From Primulina eburnea (lineage: Eukaryota > Streptophyta > Magnoliopsida > Lamiales > Gesneriaceae), in the NCBI RefSeq assembly GCF_022965805.1, contig NC_133104.1:39786682-39850681 (forward strand): 64,000 nt of DNA, read 5' to 3'. Below the pieces are notes generated by a model, which searched no databases, was not told where the DNA came from, and was given only the letters and a program-made list of their open reading frames with translations. Shown here in pieces: positions 11,961 through 21,667 of the stretch (its first letter is position 1; each line of letters starts with the position of its first letter). A program made the position numbers and the translations under genes.

Positions 11961-12355
11961 TAAGAGTATTTGTGGGGACCCGGACGCTGATCATCTTCTT
12001 AATTTTCTTTGGGATTTAATTATCAGTTCTGATAAACAGGGTCTAAAATTTTTTTTTTTAAAATGTAAATGCGGAAGGTAATGGAATCTAAATAATATAC
12101 ATCTCAGTATAAAATACATTTCCGTATAAAAGTACAATAATGTGCAATCTAAGTCTAAGGTTCGGTTACTAAGTTCAAGTAATAAACCAAATCTACAGTA
12201 AGTCCGGAATCGCCACACTAACTCTTCTTCTCTCCTCATCCTCTTGACCCCGATCCAGCCCCACCTGTTGTCATGCACACATACAAAACAAGACAACAGC
12301 CGGATAACTCCGGTGAGAATAAATCCCAGTATAAAACATGGTAAACATGTATAGA

Positions 12356-13779
12356 TGTTGTGTGTTTTCACTACCGCAAGTATACGGTGTCAAGTTTTAG
12401 TACTGGTTAGAGTACGGATATCGATCCCACGAGGAGTAATTATTCAAAGTTGTATATTAATTACCATAATTGACATAGCTCAACTTTATTTAGACAAATC
12501 GAATGGTTGGTTTAAAATCAATTCAAATAAAATAACGAATCATGTAATTCTAGCACACAGTCGAATTTCAATGAGTAAATAAATCTAGAGATATGATTTC
12601 GTCGAGTCTCCCCTATGCTAAATTAACCAGGACTAACATTAAATTAACTTGCACCATATTTATTAACCAAGAACTCACAATATTTTCTATTCCCTCTGTC
12701 GAGTGCTAAATAGAAATGTATTACCTATTACCGATTTTAATATGTGTATTCAAAATCATGCAACAGTTATAAATGCACACAAGGTTCTATTATGGTTTCG
12801 CCAAAGTTATACATCTTTTGCACGCTATAAACATCTGACGATGCGATTTCCCCTGTCCTAATTTCGATCACCTCTCTCGAGTGTTAGATCTCAATTATTT
12901 TATCATTCGAATTATGGCCAATAATCCAAAAGCATTTAATAAAGGCAATCACAAATAAACACGATGAAATAATTCAATGCAATATCAAAACGTCGTTAAC
13001 ATAGGTTCGACTTCGACTACGTCAATCTCTAGAAAATAAAATTTAGTTCATACTCAAAAGTAGATCACAACAAAACCTGTTTGTAGTCATTAAAAACGTA
13101 AAAGTAAGAAACCGAATTAAGAACGTGTTGGCGAGAGATGGAAGTTCGTCTCCGTGTCCGGATTAAGCGTCTTCAATCTCCGTTCTTCGCGCTCCGTCCT
13201 TCGTTTTCTCTGACCTTTTCGTTCTTTTCCTGCTCCTTGTGACGGCTGCTATCTAAAATTTCAGATTCCCTTTAAGTCCGCGCGAAAACCTATTTTAATG
13301 TCAGACGTCGCGCCGCGCGCATATGCGCGGCACAGACTCGCGCATATGCGCGGGTCTCCTGGAGTGGGCTTCCTTCTTGCGCGCCATGAGCGGCGCATAT
13401 GCGCGCTGCTCTCTGGATGGGTCGCGCATGTGCGCGACCTTGGGTGGCGCATGTGCGCGATGCTGTGGACTCGCCTGTTCTCTTTCTCGCGCATATGCGC
13501 GCCATGAGCGGCGCATATGCGCGCTGCTCACTGTATGGTTCGCGCATGTGCGCGCTTTGGGCGGCGCATGTGCGCGGGTGCTTCTGCATTCCATTGCTCG
13601 CTTGGCTCACATTTCTTCTACTAGGCACCATCTTAGCTCCTTTTCACGCCCTTTCAGTGGCTTCACTTAGGTTCCTGCGATCACACCAAAAATAACAAAA
13701 AACGCGTAATTCCGCCCAGAAAGACTAACAATCTATATGAAATATAGGACTAATATAAGTGCATAAAATGCATTTATCA
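12356..13779 (-). repeat. 3' LTR of the Athila-like element
   Basis: 1424 bp and nearly identical to 23866-25268. It contains a GCGCATATGCGC block array at about 13308-13585. Relative to its partner it has about 21 extra bases at the start of the array (around 13302-13335). Confidence 0.95.
13308..13585. repeat. Palindromic GCGCATATGCGC array in the LTR
   Basis: About ten blocks of GCGCATATGCGC or GCGCATGTGCGC, each flanked by CG, occur about every 20-40 bp. The exact palindrome is centred on CATATG. Long overlapping frames on both strands (for example 13290-13631 minus) are by-products of this GC-rich array, not genes. A second copy is at about 24825-25072 in the 5' LTR. Confidence 0.85.
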
Positions 13780-13793
13780 AATCCCCCCAAACT
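13780..13793 (-). other. Polypurine tract of the Athila-like element
   Basis: Minus strand reads TTTGGGGGGATT immediately before the 3' LTR (TGATAAATGC). This is the expected plus-strand primer position. Confidence 0.85.
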
Positions 13794-14658
13794 TAAACTT
13801 TTGCTAGTCCCGAGCAAAAATAAAACTAAAAATAAGACTGCAGACTCAAGCAAGAAATAAGCACTAACAACTATAGTCATAGATATGCAAAAAATGACAG
13901 TGGCCTCAGATTCATTTATTTTTATGTGATTCATATTTACTTGAGAGTCACGTGCGTGTGTGGTATGTCAATATTTATCTATCTCATCGAATGCTCAAAT
14001 AGATTCACAGTGCCAAATCGCCTCATAAACTTAAGAAGTCCTCAGTTCGGTGCACTTTACACTTCATTAAAACACACATTTACTTACACAGATCACAAAT
14101 GACTTATTGGTGATTGTTTGGCTCAAAAGATATTCATCACAAGTATACCAAAGCTAAAGTCACACAATGAGATGCTTACAGGCAAATGATTAAAGTCTAT
14201 ACTTATTAACCATGTTTATCAGGTATCCGTAGGCTTGATTTGAACAACTTTTCTCCACTAGTATATTGGATAAATGTGACAAGGTTAATAGGTCTTGTAG
14301 GCTTGTAACGTTAGGCTACGGCTCATGGCTACAATAAAGGTATGGGGATCAAAATTTGAGAGAAATATTTGAATTCATCACTTTCACCCATTTATTGTTT
14401 TCTTTTCATTCATATCCATCATTTCCCAAATGCTTTCTCTCTCACCACTTTTGATTCATTGTTTTTTTTTTTTTTTTATAACATAAAAAAAATAAATGAA
14501 CATCAAAACCAAAAATTAAAGCAGAAATTCAAAAAAATCAACTCAGATCGACTCATCTCAAATCAAATAATCAAATCACCCCCCTAAACTTAAAACATGC
14601 ATTGTCCTCAATGTATAATCAAGAAAAAACGGGACAATCATACCTCACACGACGAGCG
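13794..14658. other. 3' untranslated part of the Athila-like element
   Basis: Noncoding, AT-rich. A second purine-rich tract (minus strand TTTTAAGTTTAGGGGGG, about 14577-14594) resembles the polypurine tract and may be an internal duplicate. A poly-T run is at 14462-14478. Confidence 0.5.
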
Positions 14659-15182
14659 TCAGTGCTCGCCGTCATCATCATCAACGTCCTCATCCATGTG
14701 CTGGGGTGGGGCCTGCGGTGGAGGTCCTGGATACTGTGGTGGTGGATACGGTGGTGGCCAAACAGGTGTCTGGGGAAACATGGGATCATCTGGACCTAAA
14801 GGCGGGAACCGCTGAGCAAGGACGGACGTGAAGTCCATCATTTAACCCATGGCATAGTCTGTGCGGTACTGAAGCGAATCCAGCACCTGGCGCTGCTCAA
14901 CTAGTAATCTCCTCTGATCCTGCATCTCAAGCTCTAGTCGTCTCAATGTGTCTCCCCTGCGCTGTCGGCCCCCCTCAGGTGGTGGTGGCAGTGGTTGAAG
15001 CGGTGCCTGTGGCAGGTCCTCGTCATCTGAATCAACGGGGGGCATATAAGGCGCAACGATGGGAGCCTTCGGTTTGAGAACTTGCTCATCGGGCGACCAA
15101 GCATGTAACGACCCAGATTCAACGACTATCCTCACTGTATCAAGACGGGTCTTTCCAGCGTGCTTATGTCCTCACTCACACG

Positions 15183-15270
15183 CACCCTGGGAAACTTCTC
15201 AGGAGGTCACCCATCCCAAAATTGCCCCAAGTCAAGCACGCTTTAACTTTGGAGTTCTTATGTGATGAGC
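15183..15270 (-). promoter_or_regulatory. 5S rRNA-like segment of the Cassandra 3' LTR
   Basis: On the minus strand AGAACTCC, GTTAAAGCGTGCTTG and GGATGGGTGACCTCCTG follow the order of the 5S gene, including the internal Pol III control region. In Cassandra this segment is thought to keep Pol III promoter function. Whether this copy is active is unknown. Confidence 0.85.
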
Positions 15271-15650
15271 TACCGAAAAGAAGATGCACCTTCGTGATAT
15301 GAGTAGTACCAATCAAATCTTTTAAGCCCTCTTCAACTGTTCAGTCCATTACATTGCCCAGTCTCAGAATCCCTCTCATTCCCGTGTGGGTCGGTTCATT
15401 CATGTTCCCTTCACCTAGAAGCCTGTCAGGAGCCGCTCATTGTCCGTGCAACTAATGGCACCGGCGTTCACCCCCCGCCCTCTTCGGCCCCGGGCCTCAC
15501 ATGCCCACCAGCTTCCGCTTGGTTCGTCCCCGAACCACACCGTACTAAGAGAGGTCGGCTCTAATACCACTTGTAACGACCCAGATTCAACGACTATCCT
15601 CACTGTATCAAGACGGGTCTTTCCAGCGTGCTTATGTCCTCACTCACACG

Positions 15651-15738
15651 CACCCTGGGAAACTTCCCAGGAGGTCACCCATCCCAAAATTGCCCCAAGT
15701 CAAGCACGCTTTAACTTTGGAGTTCTTATGTGATGAGC
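15651..15738 (-). promoter_or_regulatory. 5S rRNA-like segment of the Cassandra 5' LTR
   Basis: Same segment as 15183-15270, 468 bp away. It differs at two positions (GAGAAG versus GGGAAG, and an A/G change near the TAGCTCATC word). As the 5' LTR copy, this one would drive any transcript. Confidence 0.85.
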
Positions 15739-17736
15739 TGCCGAAAAGAAGATGCACCTTCGTGATATGAGTAGTACCAATCAAATCTTTTAAGCCCTCT
15801 TCAACTGTTCAGTCCATTACATTGCTCAGTCTCGGAATCCCTCTCATTCCCGTGTGGGTCGGTTCATTCATGTTCCCTTCACCTAGAAGCCTGCCAGGAG
15901 CCGCTCATTGTCCGTGCAACTAATGGCACCGGCGTTCACCCCCCGCCCTCTTCGGCCCCGGGCCTCACAAAGCAACTCCGGCATGTCTGCATAGGTCGGT
16001 GACAATGTGAGGGCACGGGAGGACGACCGCGGCTAATCCTGTGCCTGCTCTCATGATCGAGCCATATATCAATCTTCCCAAGTTCACAGATTTGCCCATC
16101 AAAATCGCAAAGACAAGCGCGACCTTGTCTTTGGTTACGTCGTGGTAATGTGAGGATGGGAGCACTCGAGCCAACACGAATGACGTCCACGCACTTGCAT
16201 TAGGAGTCATCTCGGATTTCTTCAGTGAGATTGGACCACTCGCGCTCATCTTCCATACGGCGCCTGCCTGACATACAGTCCGGATTACCTCTGAATAATC
16301 GACCCCATCGTCTAAGAATGCACTGTACTCGTCCTCTTCAAGGCTCGGCATCTGATATATCGTATTTATCGTCTGAGAATCAAACGATACCAATTTTCCT
16401 CTCACAAGTACCTTTGAGTCATCATGCCGTATCCGCAGATTGGCATAGAACTCTCTGACGACAGAAATCACAGCGTCAAAAGGTGGTTGAGCAAATTCAA
16501 CCCACTGTCTTCTTTCCAATTCTCGCTCAATAAAACCACGTAACGTCGATAAATTAAATCCCCTCTCTGGGATAATCGACCGAGTCATCGAGTTCTCGTA
16601 CACCTGTTGAGCTTCTTCACTCCAAAATTTGTGCGAATCAAAGCTCAAAGAGGACGAAGCACCCTTCTTTGATTTCTTCTTTGGTGCCATGTCAATTCAA
16701 TGATCAAATGCTCACAACAACACAATAACTCAACCAACAAACAGAAACCACAATCGAAGCTAATCGGACCCCCAATACTCAAACAATATAATTTCACTAA
16801 CCACTAATCCAACAAGCAATGCACGTACACCCACTCACAAAATACTTCAATTTAGAGCATCCACTACACACAATCTCACCAATTTCACATATAGATTTAC
16901 ACCAATGTAAAGATTTGAGTCAAAAATGTAACGAACCGTACTTTTTACCATTCAAAATTTACGGAAAAATTAAAATTTTCTTTAATATAAAATAATCTTC
17001 AATATTTGCCATAAAATACCACAACCAAATCCCCCATAAGAAAAGGTTATCAAAAGAGTCGTTCATAAAATATTTGAAATTCAACATCACCAATAAAATC
17101 TGCTAACAAAATACTTGCTCAAAATATCTCCCATCACATCATATAAATCAGAGTATTTTAAACTTTGCATAAAAACGTAAGCATGGCGGTCCTCGGGTTT
17201 AGCCTCCCGCTCAGTCCAAGCCTGCCACTTGGTCGCCACCTCCTGCCTCCTCATCAACATAAGCACCTGCATCGATCAAGTCTAGTGAGTCTAAAGACTC
17301 AACACGTATAAACTGGAATAACGAGTACTACATAATAAAATCGCATGCAACTTAAAAATAGAACATACATAACTTGAAACTTGAACTTGCATAATAAATT
17401 TAAAACTTTCATAATAACCTTAAAACTTGAACATACATACTTTTAAACTTGAACTTGAATAATAGCTTGAACTTTGCATAATAACTTTAAACCTTGCATA
17501 ATAACTTTGAACTTTGCATAATAACTTTGAACATACGTACATACATACTCTGACGTGCCATCATCATAAACTTTCATAAACATACTGCATACTTGAACAT
17601 ACTTGAACATACGTAACTTCATCATTTTCGTAGAGGATGTTTCAAAGCAAGTGACCCTTAACATAATAAATATCTGATCAGACAAACCACAGTACTGGGC
17701 TGACAGGGACGTATCCACTGCCACATACATAAGATC

Positions 17737-17851
17737 CCTGTTCATAATTTAACAGGCCAGTTGATCCACGTTCATAATTTAACGCTTCACAACCACGATC
17801 TAACCCGTTCATAATTTAACGGGCGGATTGGTCCCCGTTCATAATTTAACG
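17737..17851. repeat. Four stem-loop repeats with a common CATAATTT loop
   Basis: Stems around the same 8-base loop: CCTGTT/AACAGG at 17737-17756, CGTT/AACG at 17769-17784, CCCGTT/AACGGG at 17804-17823, and CGTT/AACG at 17836-17851. The 6-bp stems differ by a paired change (T-A versus C-G) that keeps the pairing. Confidence 0.8.
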
Positions 17852-18659
17852 CTTTCCAATCCTAACTTTCTTTCTTTGGTCACAAGACATTTAGCATACC
17901 TCAAAACTTCAAATATTTTTTCTTTGCACGTCATACATACTTTACTTGGCGTCGAGGGATTCGTTGGATGTCAATCGGGTCGTTGCTGCAACATACTAAT
18001 ATGAATACATAAACTTAACTTGTACAACTTAAACGTAAATGTCATGCTTAATCCCAAGCTAAATAAATTCTTAGAACATTCTATAATTTCCCATGACATA
18101 ACCTTGTAAAACATCATATTAAACCATAGCATAAAACCTCAAATCAAATCTTAAATAATAAAAGAATATACCTAAAATCTGAAGGTACACGGACCCCGTC
18201 CCTAGGTCCGTATCATGGTCCGTGTCCGTGCGTTTAAAAATTGTTGTGATGAAATAAGAAGGCACGGACCTCGAGCCTACCTCCGTGTCCGGGTCCGTGT
18301 CCGCTCTGTTCGACGAATTATTTTATGAAAATTTTGCGACATGTCTATTCTCCCAATTAACACATAAGGCATCAAGATTCATCACTATGAGACCATTCTA
18401 GGACACCATAACAATGAACTAAATTTTTATAATCACCCTACAATTCATACGACCCAAAATATTTTCATTTATATTAAAGTTTATTTCTTACGACTTCTTA
18501 ATAATTAAAGCTCTTAACGACATGAATCAAAACCTCAAAAATACTCTAAACATCATTACTAACTTTCTTATATGCAGCAACGATCACCCGTCGATCCCCA
18601 ACAAAGCCTGCAACATAAAAACTTCAAGAACATATTAAAATTCATAACTTTCTTGAAAC

Positions 18660-19205
18660 ACGATTTGAGCAGTCATACGAAAAACATCATAACTCACTCG
18701 TTTTTAATCCAAATAACTCGAATTTTATATCAAATCGAACGTATCAAAAAGATCTACGTTTTTGTCGTTAAAAGTTTTATCAAAATCTTTACTGAAAAAT
18801 CGCAGTATTTTTCAGAACAACAAAAACGTTTCTAAAAAAAATGCAGTTTGAGCAGTCCTACGAAAAACGCTATAACTCACTCAATTTTCATCCAAATATT
18901 TCGAATTTTATATCAAATCGAACGTATCAAAAAGATCTACGTTTTTGTAGTTAAAAGTTTTCTCAAAATCTTTACTGAAAAATCGCAGTATTTTTCAGAA
19001 CAACAAAAACGTTTCTAAAAAAATGCAGTTTGAGCAGTCCTACGAAAAACGCCATAACTCACTCAATTTTCATCCAAATATTTCGAATTTTATATCAAAA
19101 CGAACGTATCAAAAAGATCTACGTTTTTGTAGTTAAAAGTTTTCTCAAAATATTTACTGAAAAATCGCAGTATTTTTCAGAACAACAAAAACGTGAATTT
19201 GGTGA
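18660..19205. repeat. Three tandem 182-bp units
   Basis: The unit start TGAGCAGTCNTACGAAAAAC recurs at 18666, 18848 and 19030, exactly 182 bp apart. Each unit contains CAGTATTTTTCAGAACAAC. Frames read through the units (18572-18835, 19030-19269) are repeat artefacts. Confidence 0.9.
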
Positions 19206-19687
19206 TCCAAAATTGTTTCAAACTCGATCTAGATGTGATTGCTCAAACTTCTACGCATCGCACATATAATTTTTGCATAAATAACAACACAACGCATAAT
19301 ATGACAAGATCGATGCATCAAGAACAGAATATACGTGCCTTTTGATATTTAAAAATACCGTAACGACGATACCGAAGCAGAGATGATACGGGAGACGATC
19401 CGGGACGAACTTGGTTCAATTTTCTTCAAAGAAAACTTACTAAATATATGCTGGAAATTTTCAGAGGAGATGTGCTCGTTGAATGAAAAAAGAAAAGGGA
19501 AGAGAATGAAATAAATAGATTGAGAGAGGAGTGTTTTTTTAAAAACACAACCTTCTTTTTGTCAAAAAGGTTTAATAGCATGTTTTGTTTTTGTTGTGTG
19601 TGTGATACATGTAGGAGTAGGTGTAAAAGTGTGTTGAATTGTCAAATATTTTAATATGAATGTGTGGTGTGTGCGATATACATGTAA

Positions 19688-19738
<51 letters not shown>
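19688..19738. repeat. (TA)n microsatellite
   Basis: About 25 TA units, followed by CATACATACATA. Confidence 0.95.
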
Positions 19739-19742
<4 letters not shown>

Positions 19743-20177
19743 CATACATATACATAAAATAATCATGCCAATTAAAATATTAAACAATTAATCAAATTAA
19801 AAATAAAATTTTAATCCTTTAAATAAATTTACTAAAATTTTCTAATTTTAAAATAAAATGTTCCAATACTAATTCTTTAAAAGTTTAAAAATCCTTACAT
19901 TGCTAAATACATGAATTAGATCTTTAAATTACTAAAACTAAATAATTCATTTAAAATACTCCAGTCTTAACTTAAAATAAAACACCGCATTAAAATTCAC
20001 TAAAAATCGTCCCGGTTTCCTTTCCTCAATCTCGCCTCGAATAATCGCCTGAAACATAAAACTCTAGAAAACATTTTAACGTACATTAAATAAACATAAA
20101 TAATTAAAATAATGAAATTTCATAAATTAAATAAATGCATGGATTTTACGTATACTGATTTTGGGCTTTACAAAAAA

Positions 20178-21667
20178 TCTGAATAAACCCTTGAGTACAC
20201 AAAGAAAATACCAAAAGTTGGAGTGTGGTTGGAGATTGACGGCGGCGATTGACGGCGGCGGCGGCTTTTTGAAGGAGTCGGCGGCGGCGTGGCGTTCCGA
20301 GGGAGCGACGGCGTGAGGCGGTGTGCAAGGAAGCGGTGGTGTGAGGGTTTCGGCGAGGGAGTAGTGTGTTCTGAATTCTGAAATCGCGATACCCATTTTT
20401 TTTTATACTGAGTCGCGCGCATATGCGCGCCTTGAAACGGCGCATATGCGCGCTTGCTTCTGGGCTGCATAATGGGAAGTGGCGCATATGCGCGCCCGGA
20501 TTGGCGCATATGCGCCGAACTCTCTGTAAATTTGGCGCATGTGCGCGCTGGGCGTAGCGCATATGCGCCACATCCCATTGTAAATTTGGCGCATGTGCGC
20601 TGAAATATGTCACGCATGTGCGCGAAGCACACTGCCCAAGCGATTCTCGAATTTTCCTCTCTTTTTTTTTTTTTTTTTTTTTTTGAACTCCTTTCTGTAC
20701 ATTCAATTTTTCTCTTTTTCTTTTCAAGGAGTGTTTGAATCATTCCAACACCAATGAACTTATTTCTCTCAAAATTTAGGTAGGATAATAAGTGTATAAG
20801 CTTCATTAGGTAGTTGTTTTGGGAAGTAGAATAAATACAAGTGGGGGCTAATTGTGTGTCATTGACACACACCACTTGATTTTTAGCAAGCTCAAAATGG
20901 GACACTAGGGATATTTCATGTTCGTTAGGTAGGCTCGAAGGCTTGAACGGTTCCAAAGATCGCCTAAATCATTCCTATGTCACATATTATCCGTATTTCG
21001 CCTCGAAAAGTGTCCAAACAAGTTCTAGATTCCGTCAATCCATTAGTCAACTCATACAAACCAGTCACATGCAATTTTCAATCAAAAGGATATATGTTAT
21101 AGGTGCACAAAGAAAAGTTAAGCATCTCAAAAATTTATTCGAAGCTCGATGGGCTAACAATTGATAATGAGCAAAGAATATAGGCCCCAAAGATATTGCG
21201 AAAGAATGCCTAGATCATTTCTGTGTCGCAAAAGTGTCAGTTAATGTCATGTAAGGGTTACTAAAATCAGACTTCTCTTGTTTAATTGGCATCACAGGCA
21301 CGCAAATAATCTCTGAGCACCAACAATATCAACAAACATGACAGTGCAATAAAATGTGACTCCCAAGTAATAACGAATACATTCATGCTTCAGACTCTCG
21401 ATTTTATTTTCATCATCGGCCTCACAATAGCTTATCCATGACTAGTCCTAACAATTCTAACATGTAATGAAAACAATTTTTTTTTTTTTTTTAATAAATA
21501 CCTGCAAGAATAAAATAATTCAAATCAATACTTGAATCGAGAAATTTAAAAATAATAAGCGTAGGAATCAAAATAAAATAAAATGAATGCAAAAAATAAA
21601 TAAATGTGGGTTGCCTCCCACATAGCGCTTGGTTTAACGTCATCAGCCCGACTGTCACAAATTCTGA
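20178..21667. other. Noncoding interior of the Athila-like element
   Basis: Where pol would be expected after gag-protease there is only noncoding DNA. It includes a GGCGGCG-rich stretch (20237-20300), a GCGCATATGCGC array (20410-20625), a long T run (20666-20684) and AT-rich DNA. The 262-codon minus frame at 20168-20956 is simple-sequence (K-rich, AHMR-type) and I do not regard it as a protein. TGGGTTGCCTCCCACATAGCGC at 21607 onward is a phrase I recall after gag in related plant elements. Confidence 0.55.
20410..20625. repeat. GCGCATATGCGC array in the element interior
   Basis: About eight blocks of GCGCATATGCGC or GCGCATGTGCGC type, as in the LTRs but with different spacing sequences (for example CTCTGTAAATTTGG between blocks). 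The same motif array therefore exists at three places in this one element. Confidence 0.85.

Larger units (their letters stand above)
15104..15969 (-). mobile_element. Cassandra-type TRIM with 5S rRNA-like LTRs
   Basis: Two 398-bp LTRs (15572-15969 as 5', 15104-15501 as 3') flank only 70 bp. The primer-binding site TGGTATTAGAGCC (minus, 15557-15569) matches the initiator-Met tRNA type, and the target duplication is AAGCA (15099-15103 and 15970-15974). Each LTR holds a segment clearly related to plant 5S rRNA: AGAACTCCAAAGTTAAAGCG, then GGATGGGTGACCTCCTG. That is the defining feature of Cassandra elements. They encode no protein and depend on other retrotransposons. The two LTRs differ at five positions by eye, all transitions. 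It is inserted in the extra ORF of the Athila-like host. Confidence 0.95.
14659..16690 (-). pseudogene. Broken extra ORF of the Athila-like element (plant transposon-protein domain)
   Basis: Starts at ATG 16690 with a basic N-terminus (MAPKKKSKKG). It continues with RGFIERELERRQWVEFAQPP and VVREFYANLRI, typical of the plant-specific 'putative plant transposon protein' domain (Transposase_32 type) found in retroelement ORFs. At 15969 the frame runs into a Cassandra insertion. On the far side (15103 to 14842) the same frame resumes with an acidic, proline-rich stretch, then LEMQDQRRLLVEQRQ (likely coiled coil). An in-frame TAA near 14842 separates a last 60-codon proline-rich tail (14659-14841). 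Position downstream of gag matches the env-like slot of Athila elements, but I see no clear membrane segment. The gene is dead as it stands: one large insertion and one stop. Confidence 0.75.
16928..20172 (-). mobile_element. Large solo LTR with internal tandem repeats
   Basis: Plus strand starts TGTAACGAACCG and ends GGGCTTTACA, so on minus it is TG...CA. It is flanked by AAAAA on both sides (16923-16927 and 20173-20177), which fits a 5-bp duplication but is low in complexity. 3.2 kb with no protein frame. Inside are stem-loop repeats (17737-17851), CGTGTCCG-rich GC blocks (18186-18306), three 182-bp tandem units (18660-19205) and a TA microsatellite (19688-19738). The segment around 17190-17350 (GGTCCTCGGGTTT, CTAGTGAGTCTAAAGACTCA, ATAACGAGTA) is shared with the LTRs at 35303-36880, so the two are one superfamily. 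Confidence 0.75.

Noticed and set aside
13290..13631. Five overlapping open frames of 70-115 codons on both strands in the LTR arrays (also 24771-25184)
   Set aside because: They come from a GC-rich palindromic array without stops, repeat in both LTRs, and encode only AHMR/RICA-type repeats.
15183..15270. A 5S rRNA gene
   Set aside because: Diverged and incomplete, and located in both LTRs of a Cassandra element.
20168..20956. 262-codon minus frame between gag and the solo LTR
   Set aside because: Lysine runs and array-derived repeats, no domain; it lies where pol should be but has no similarity to it.
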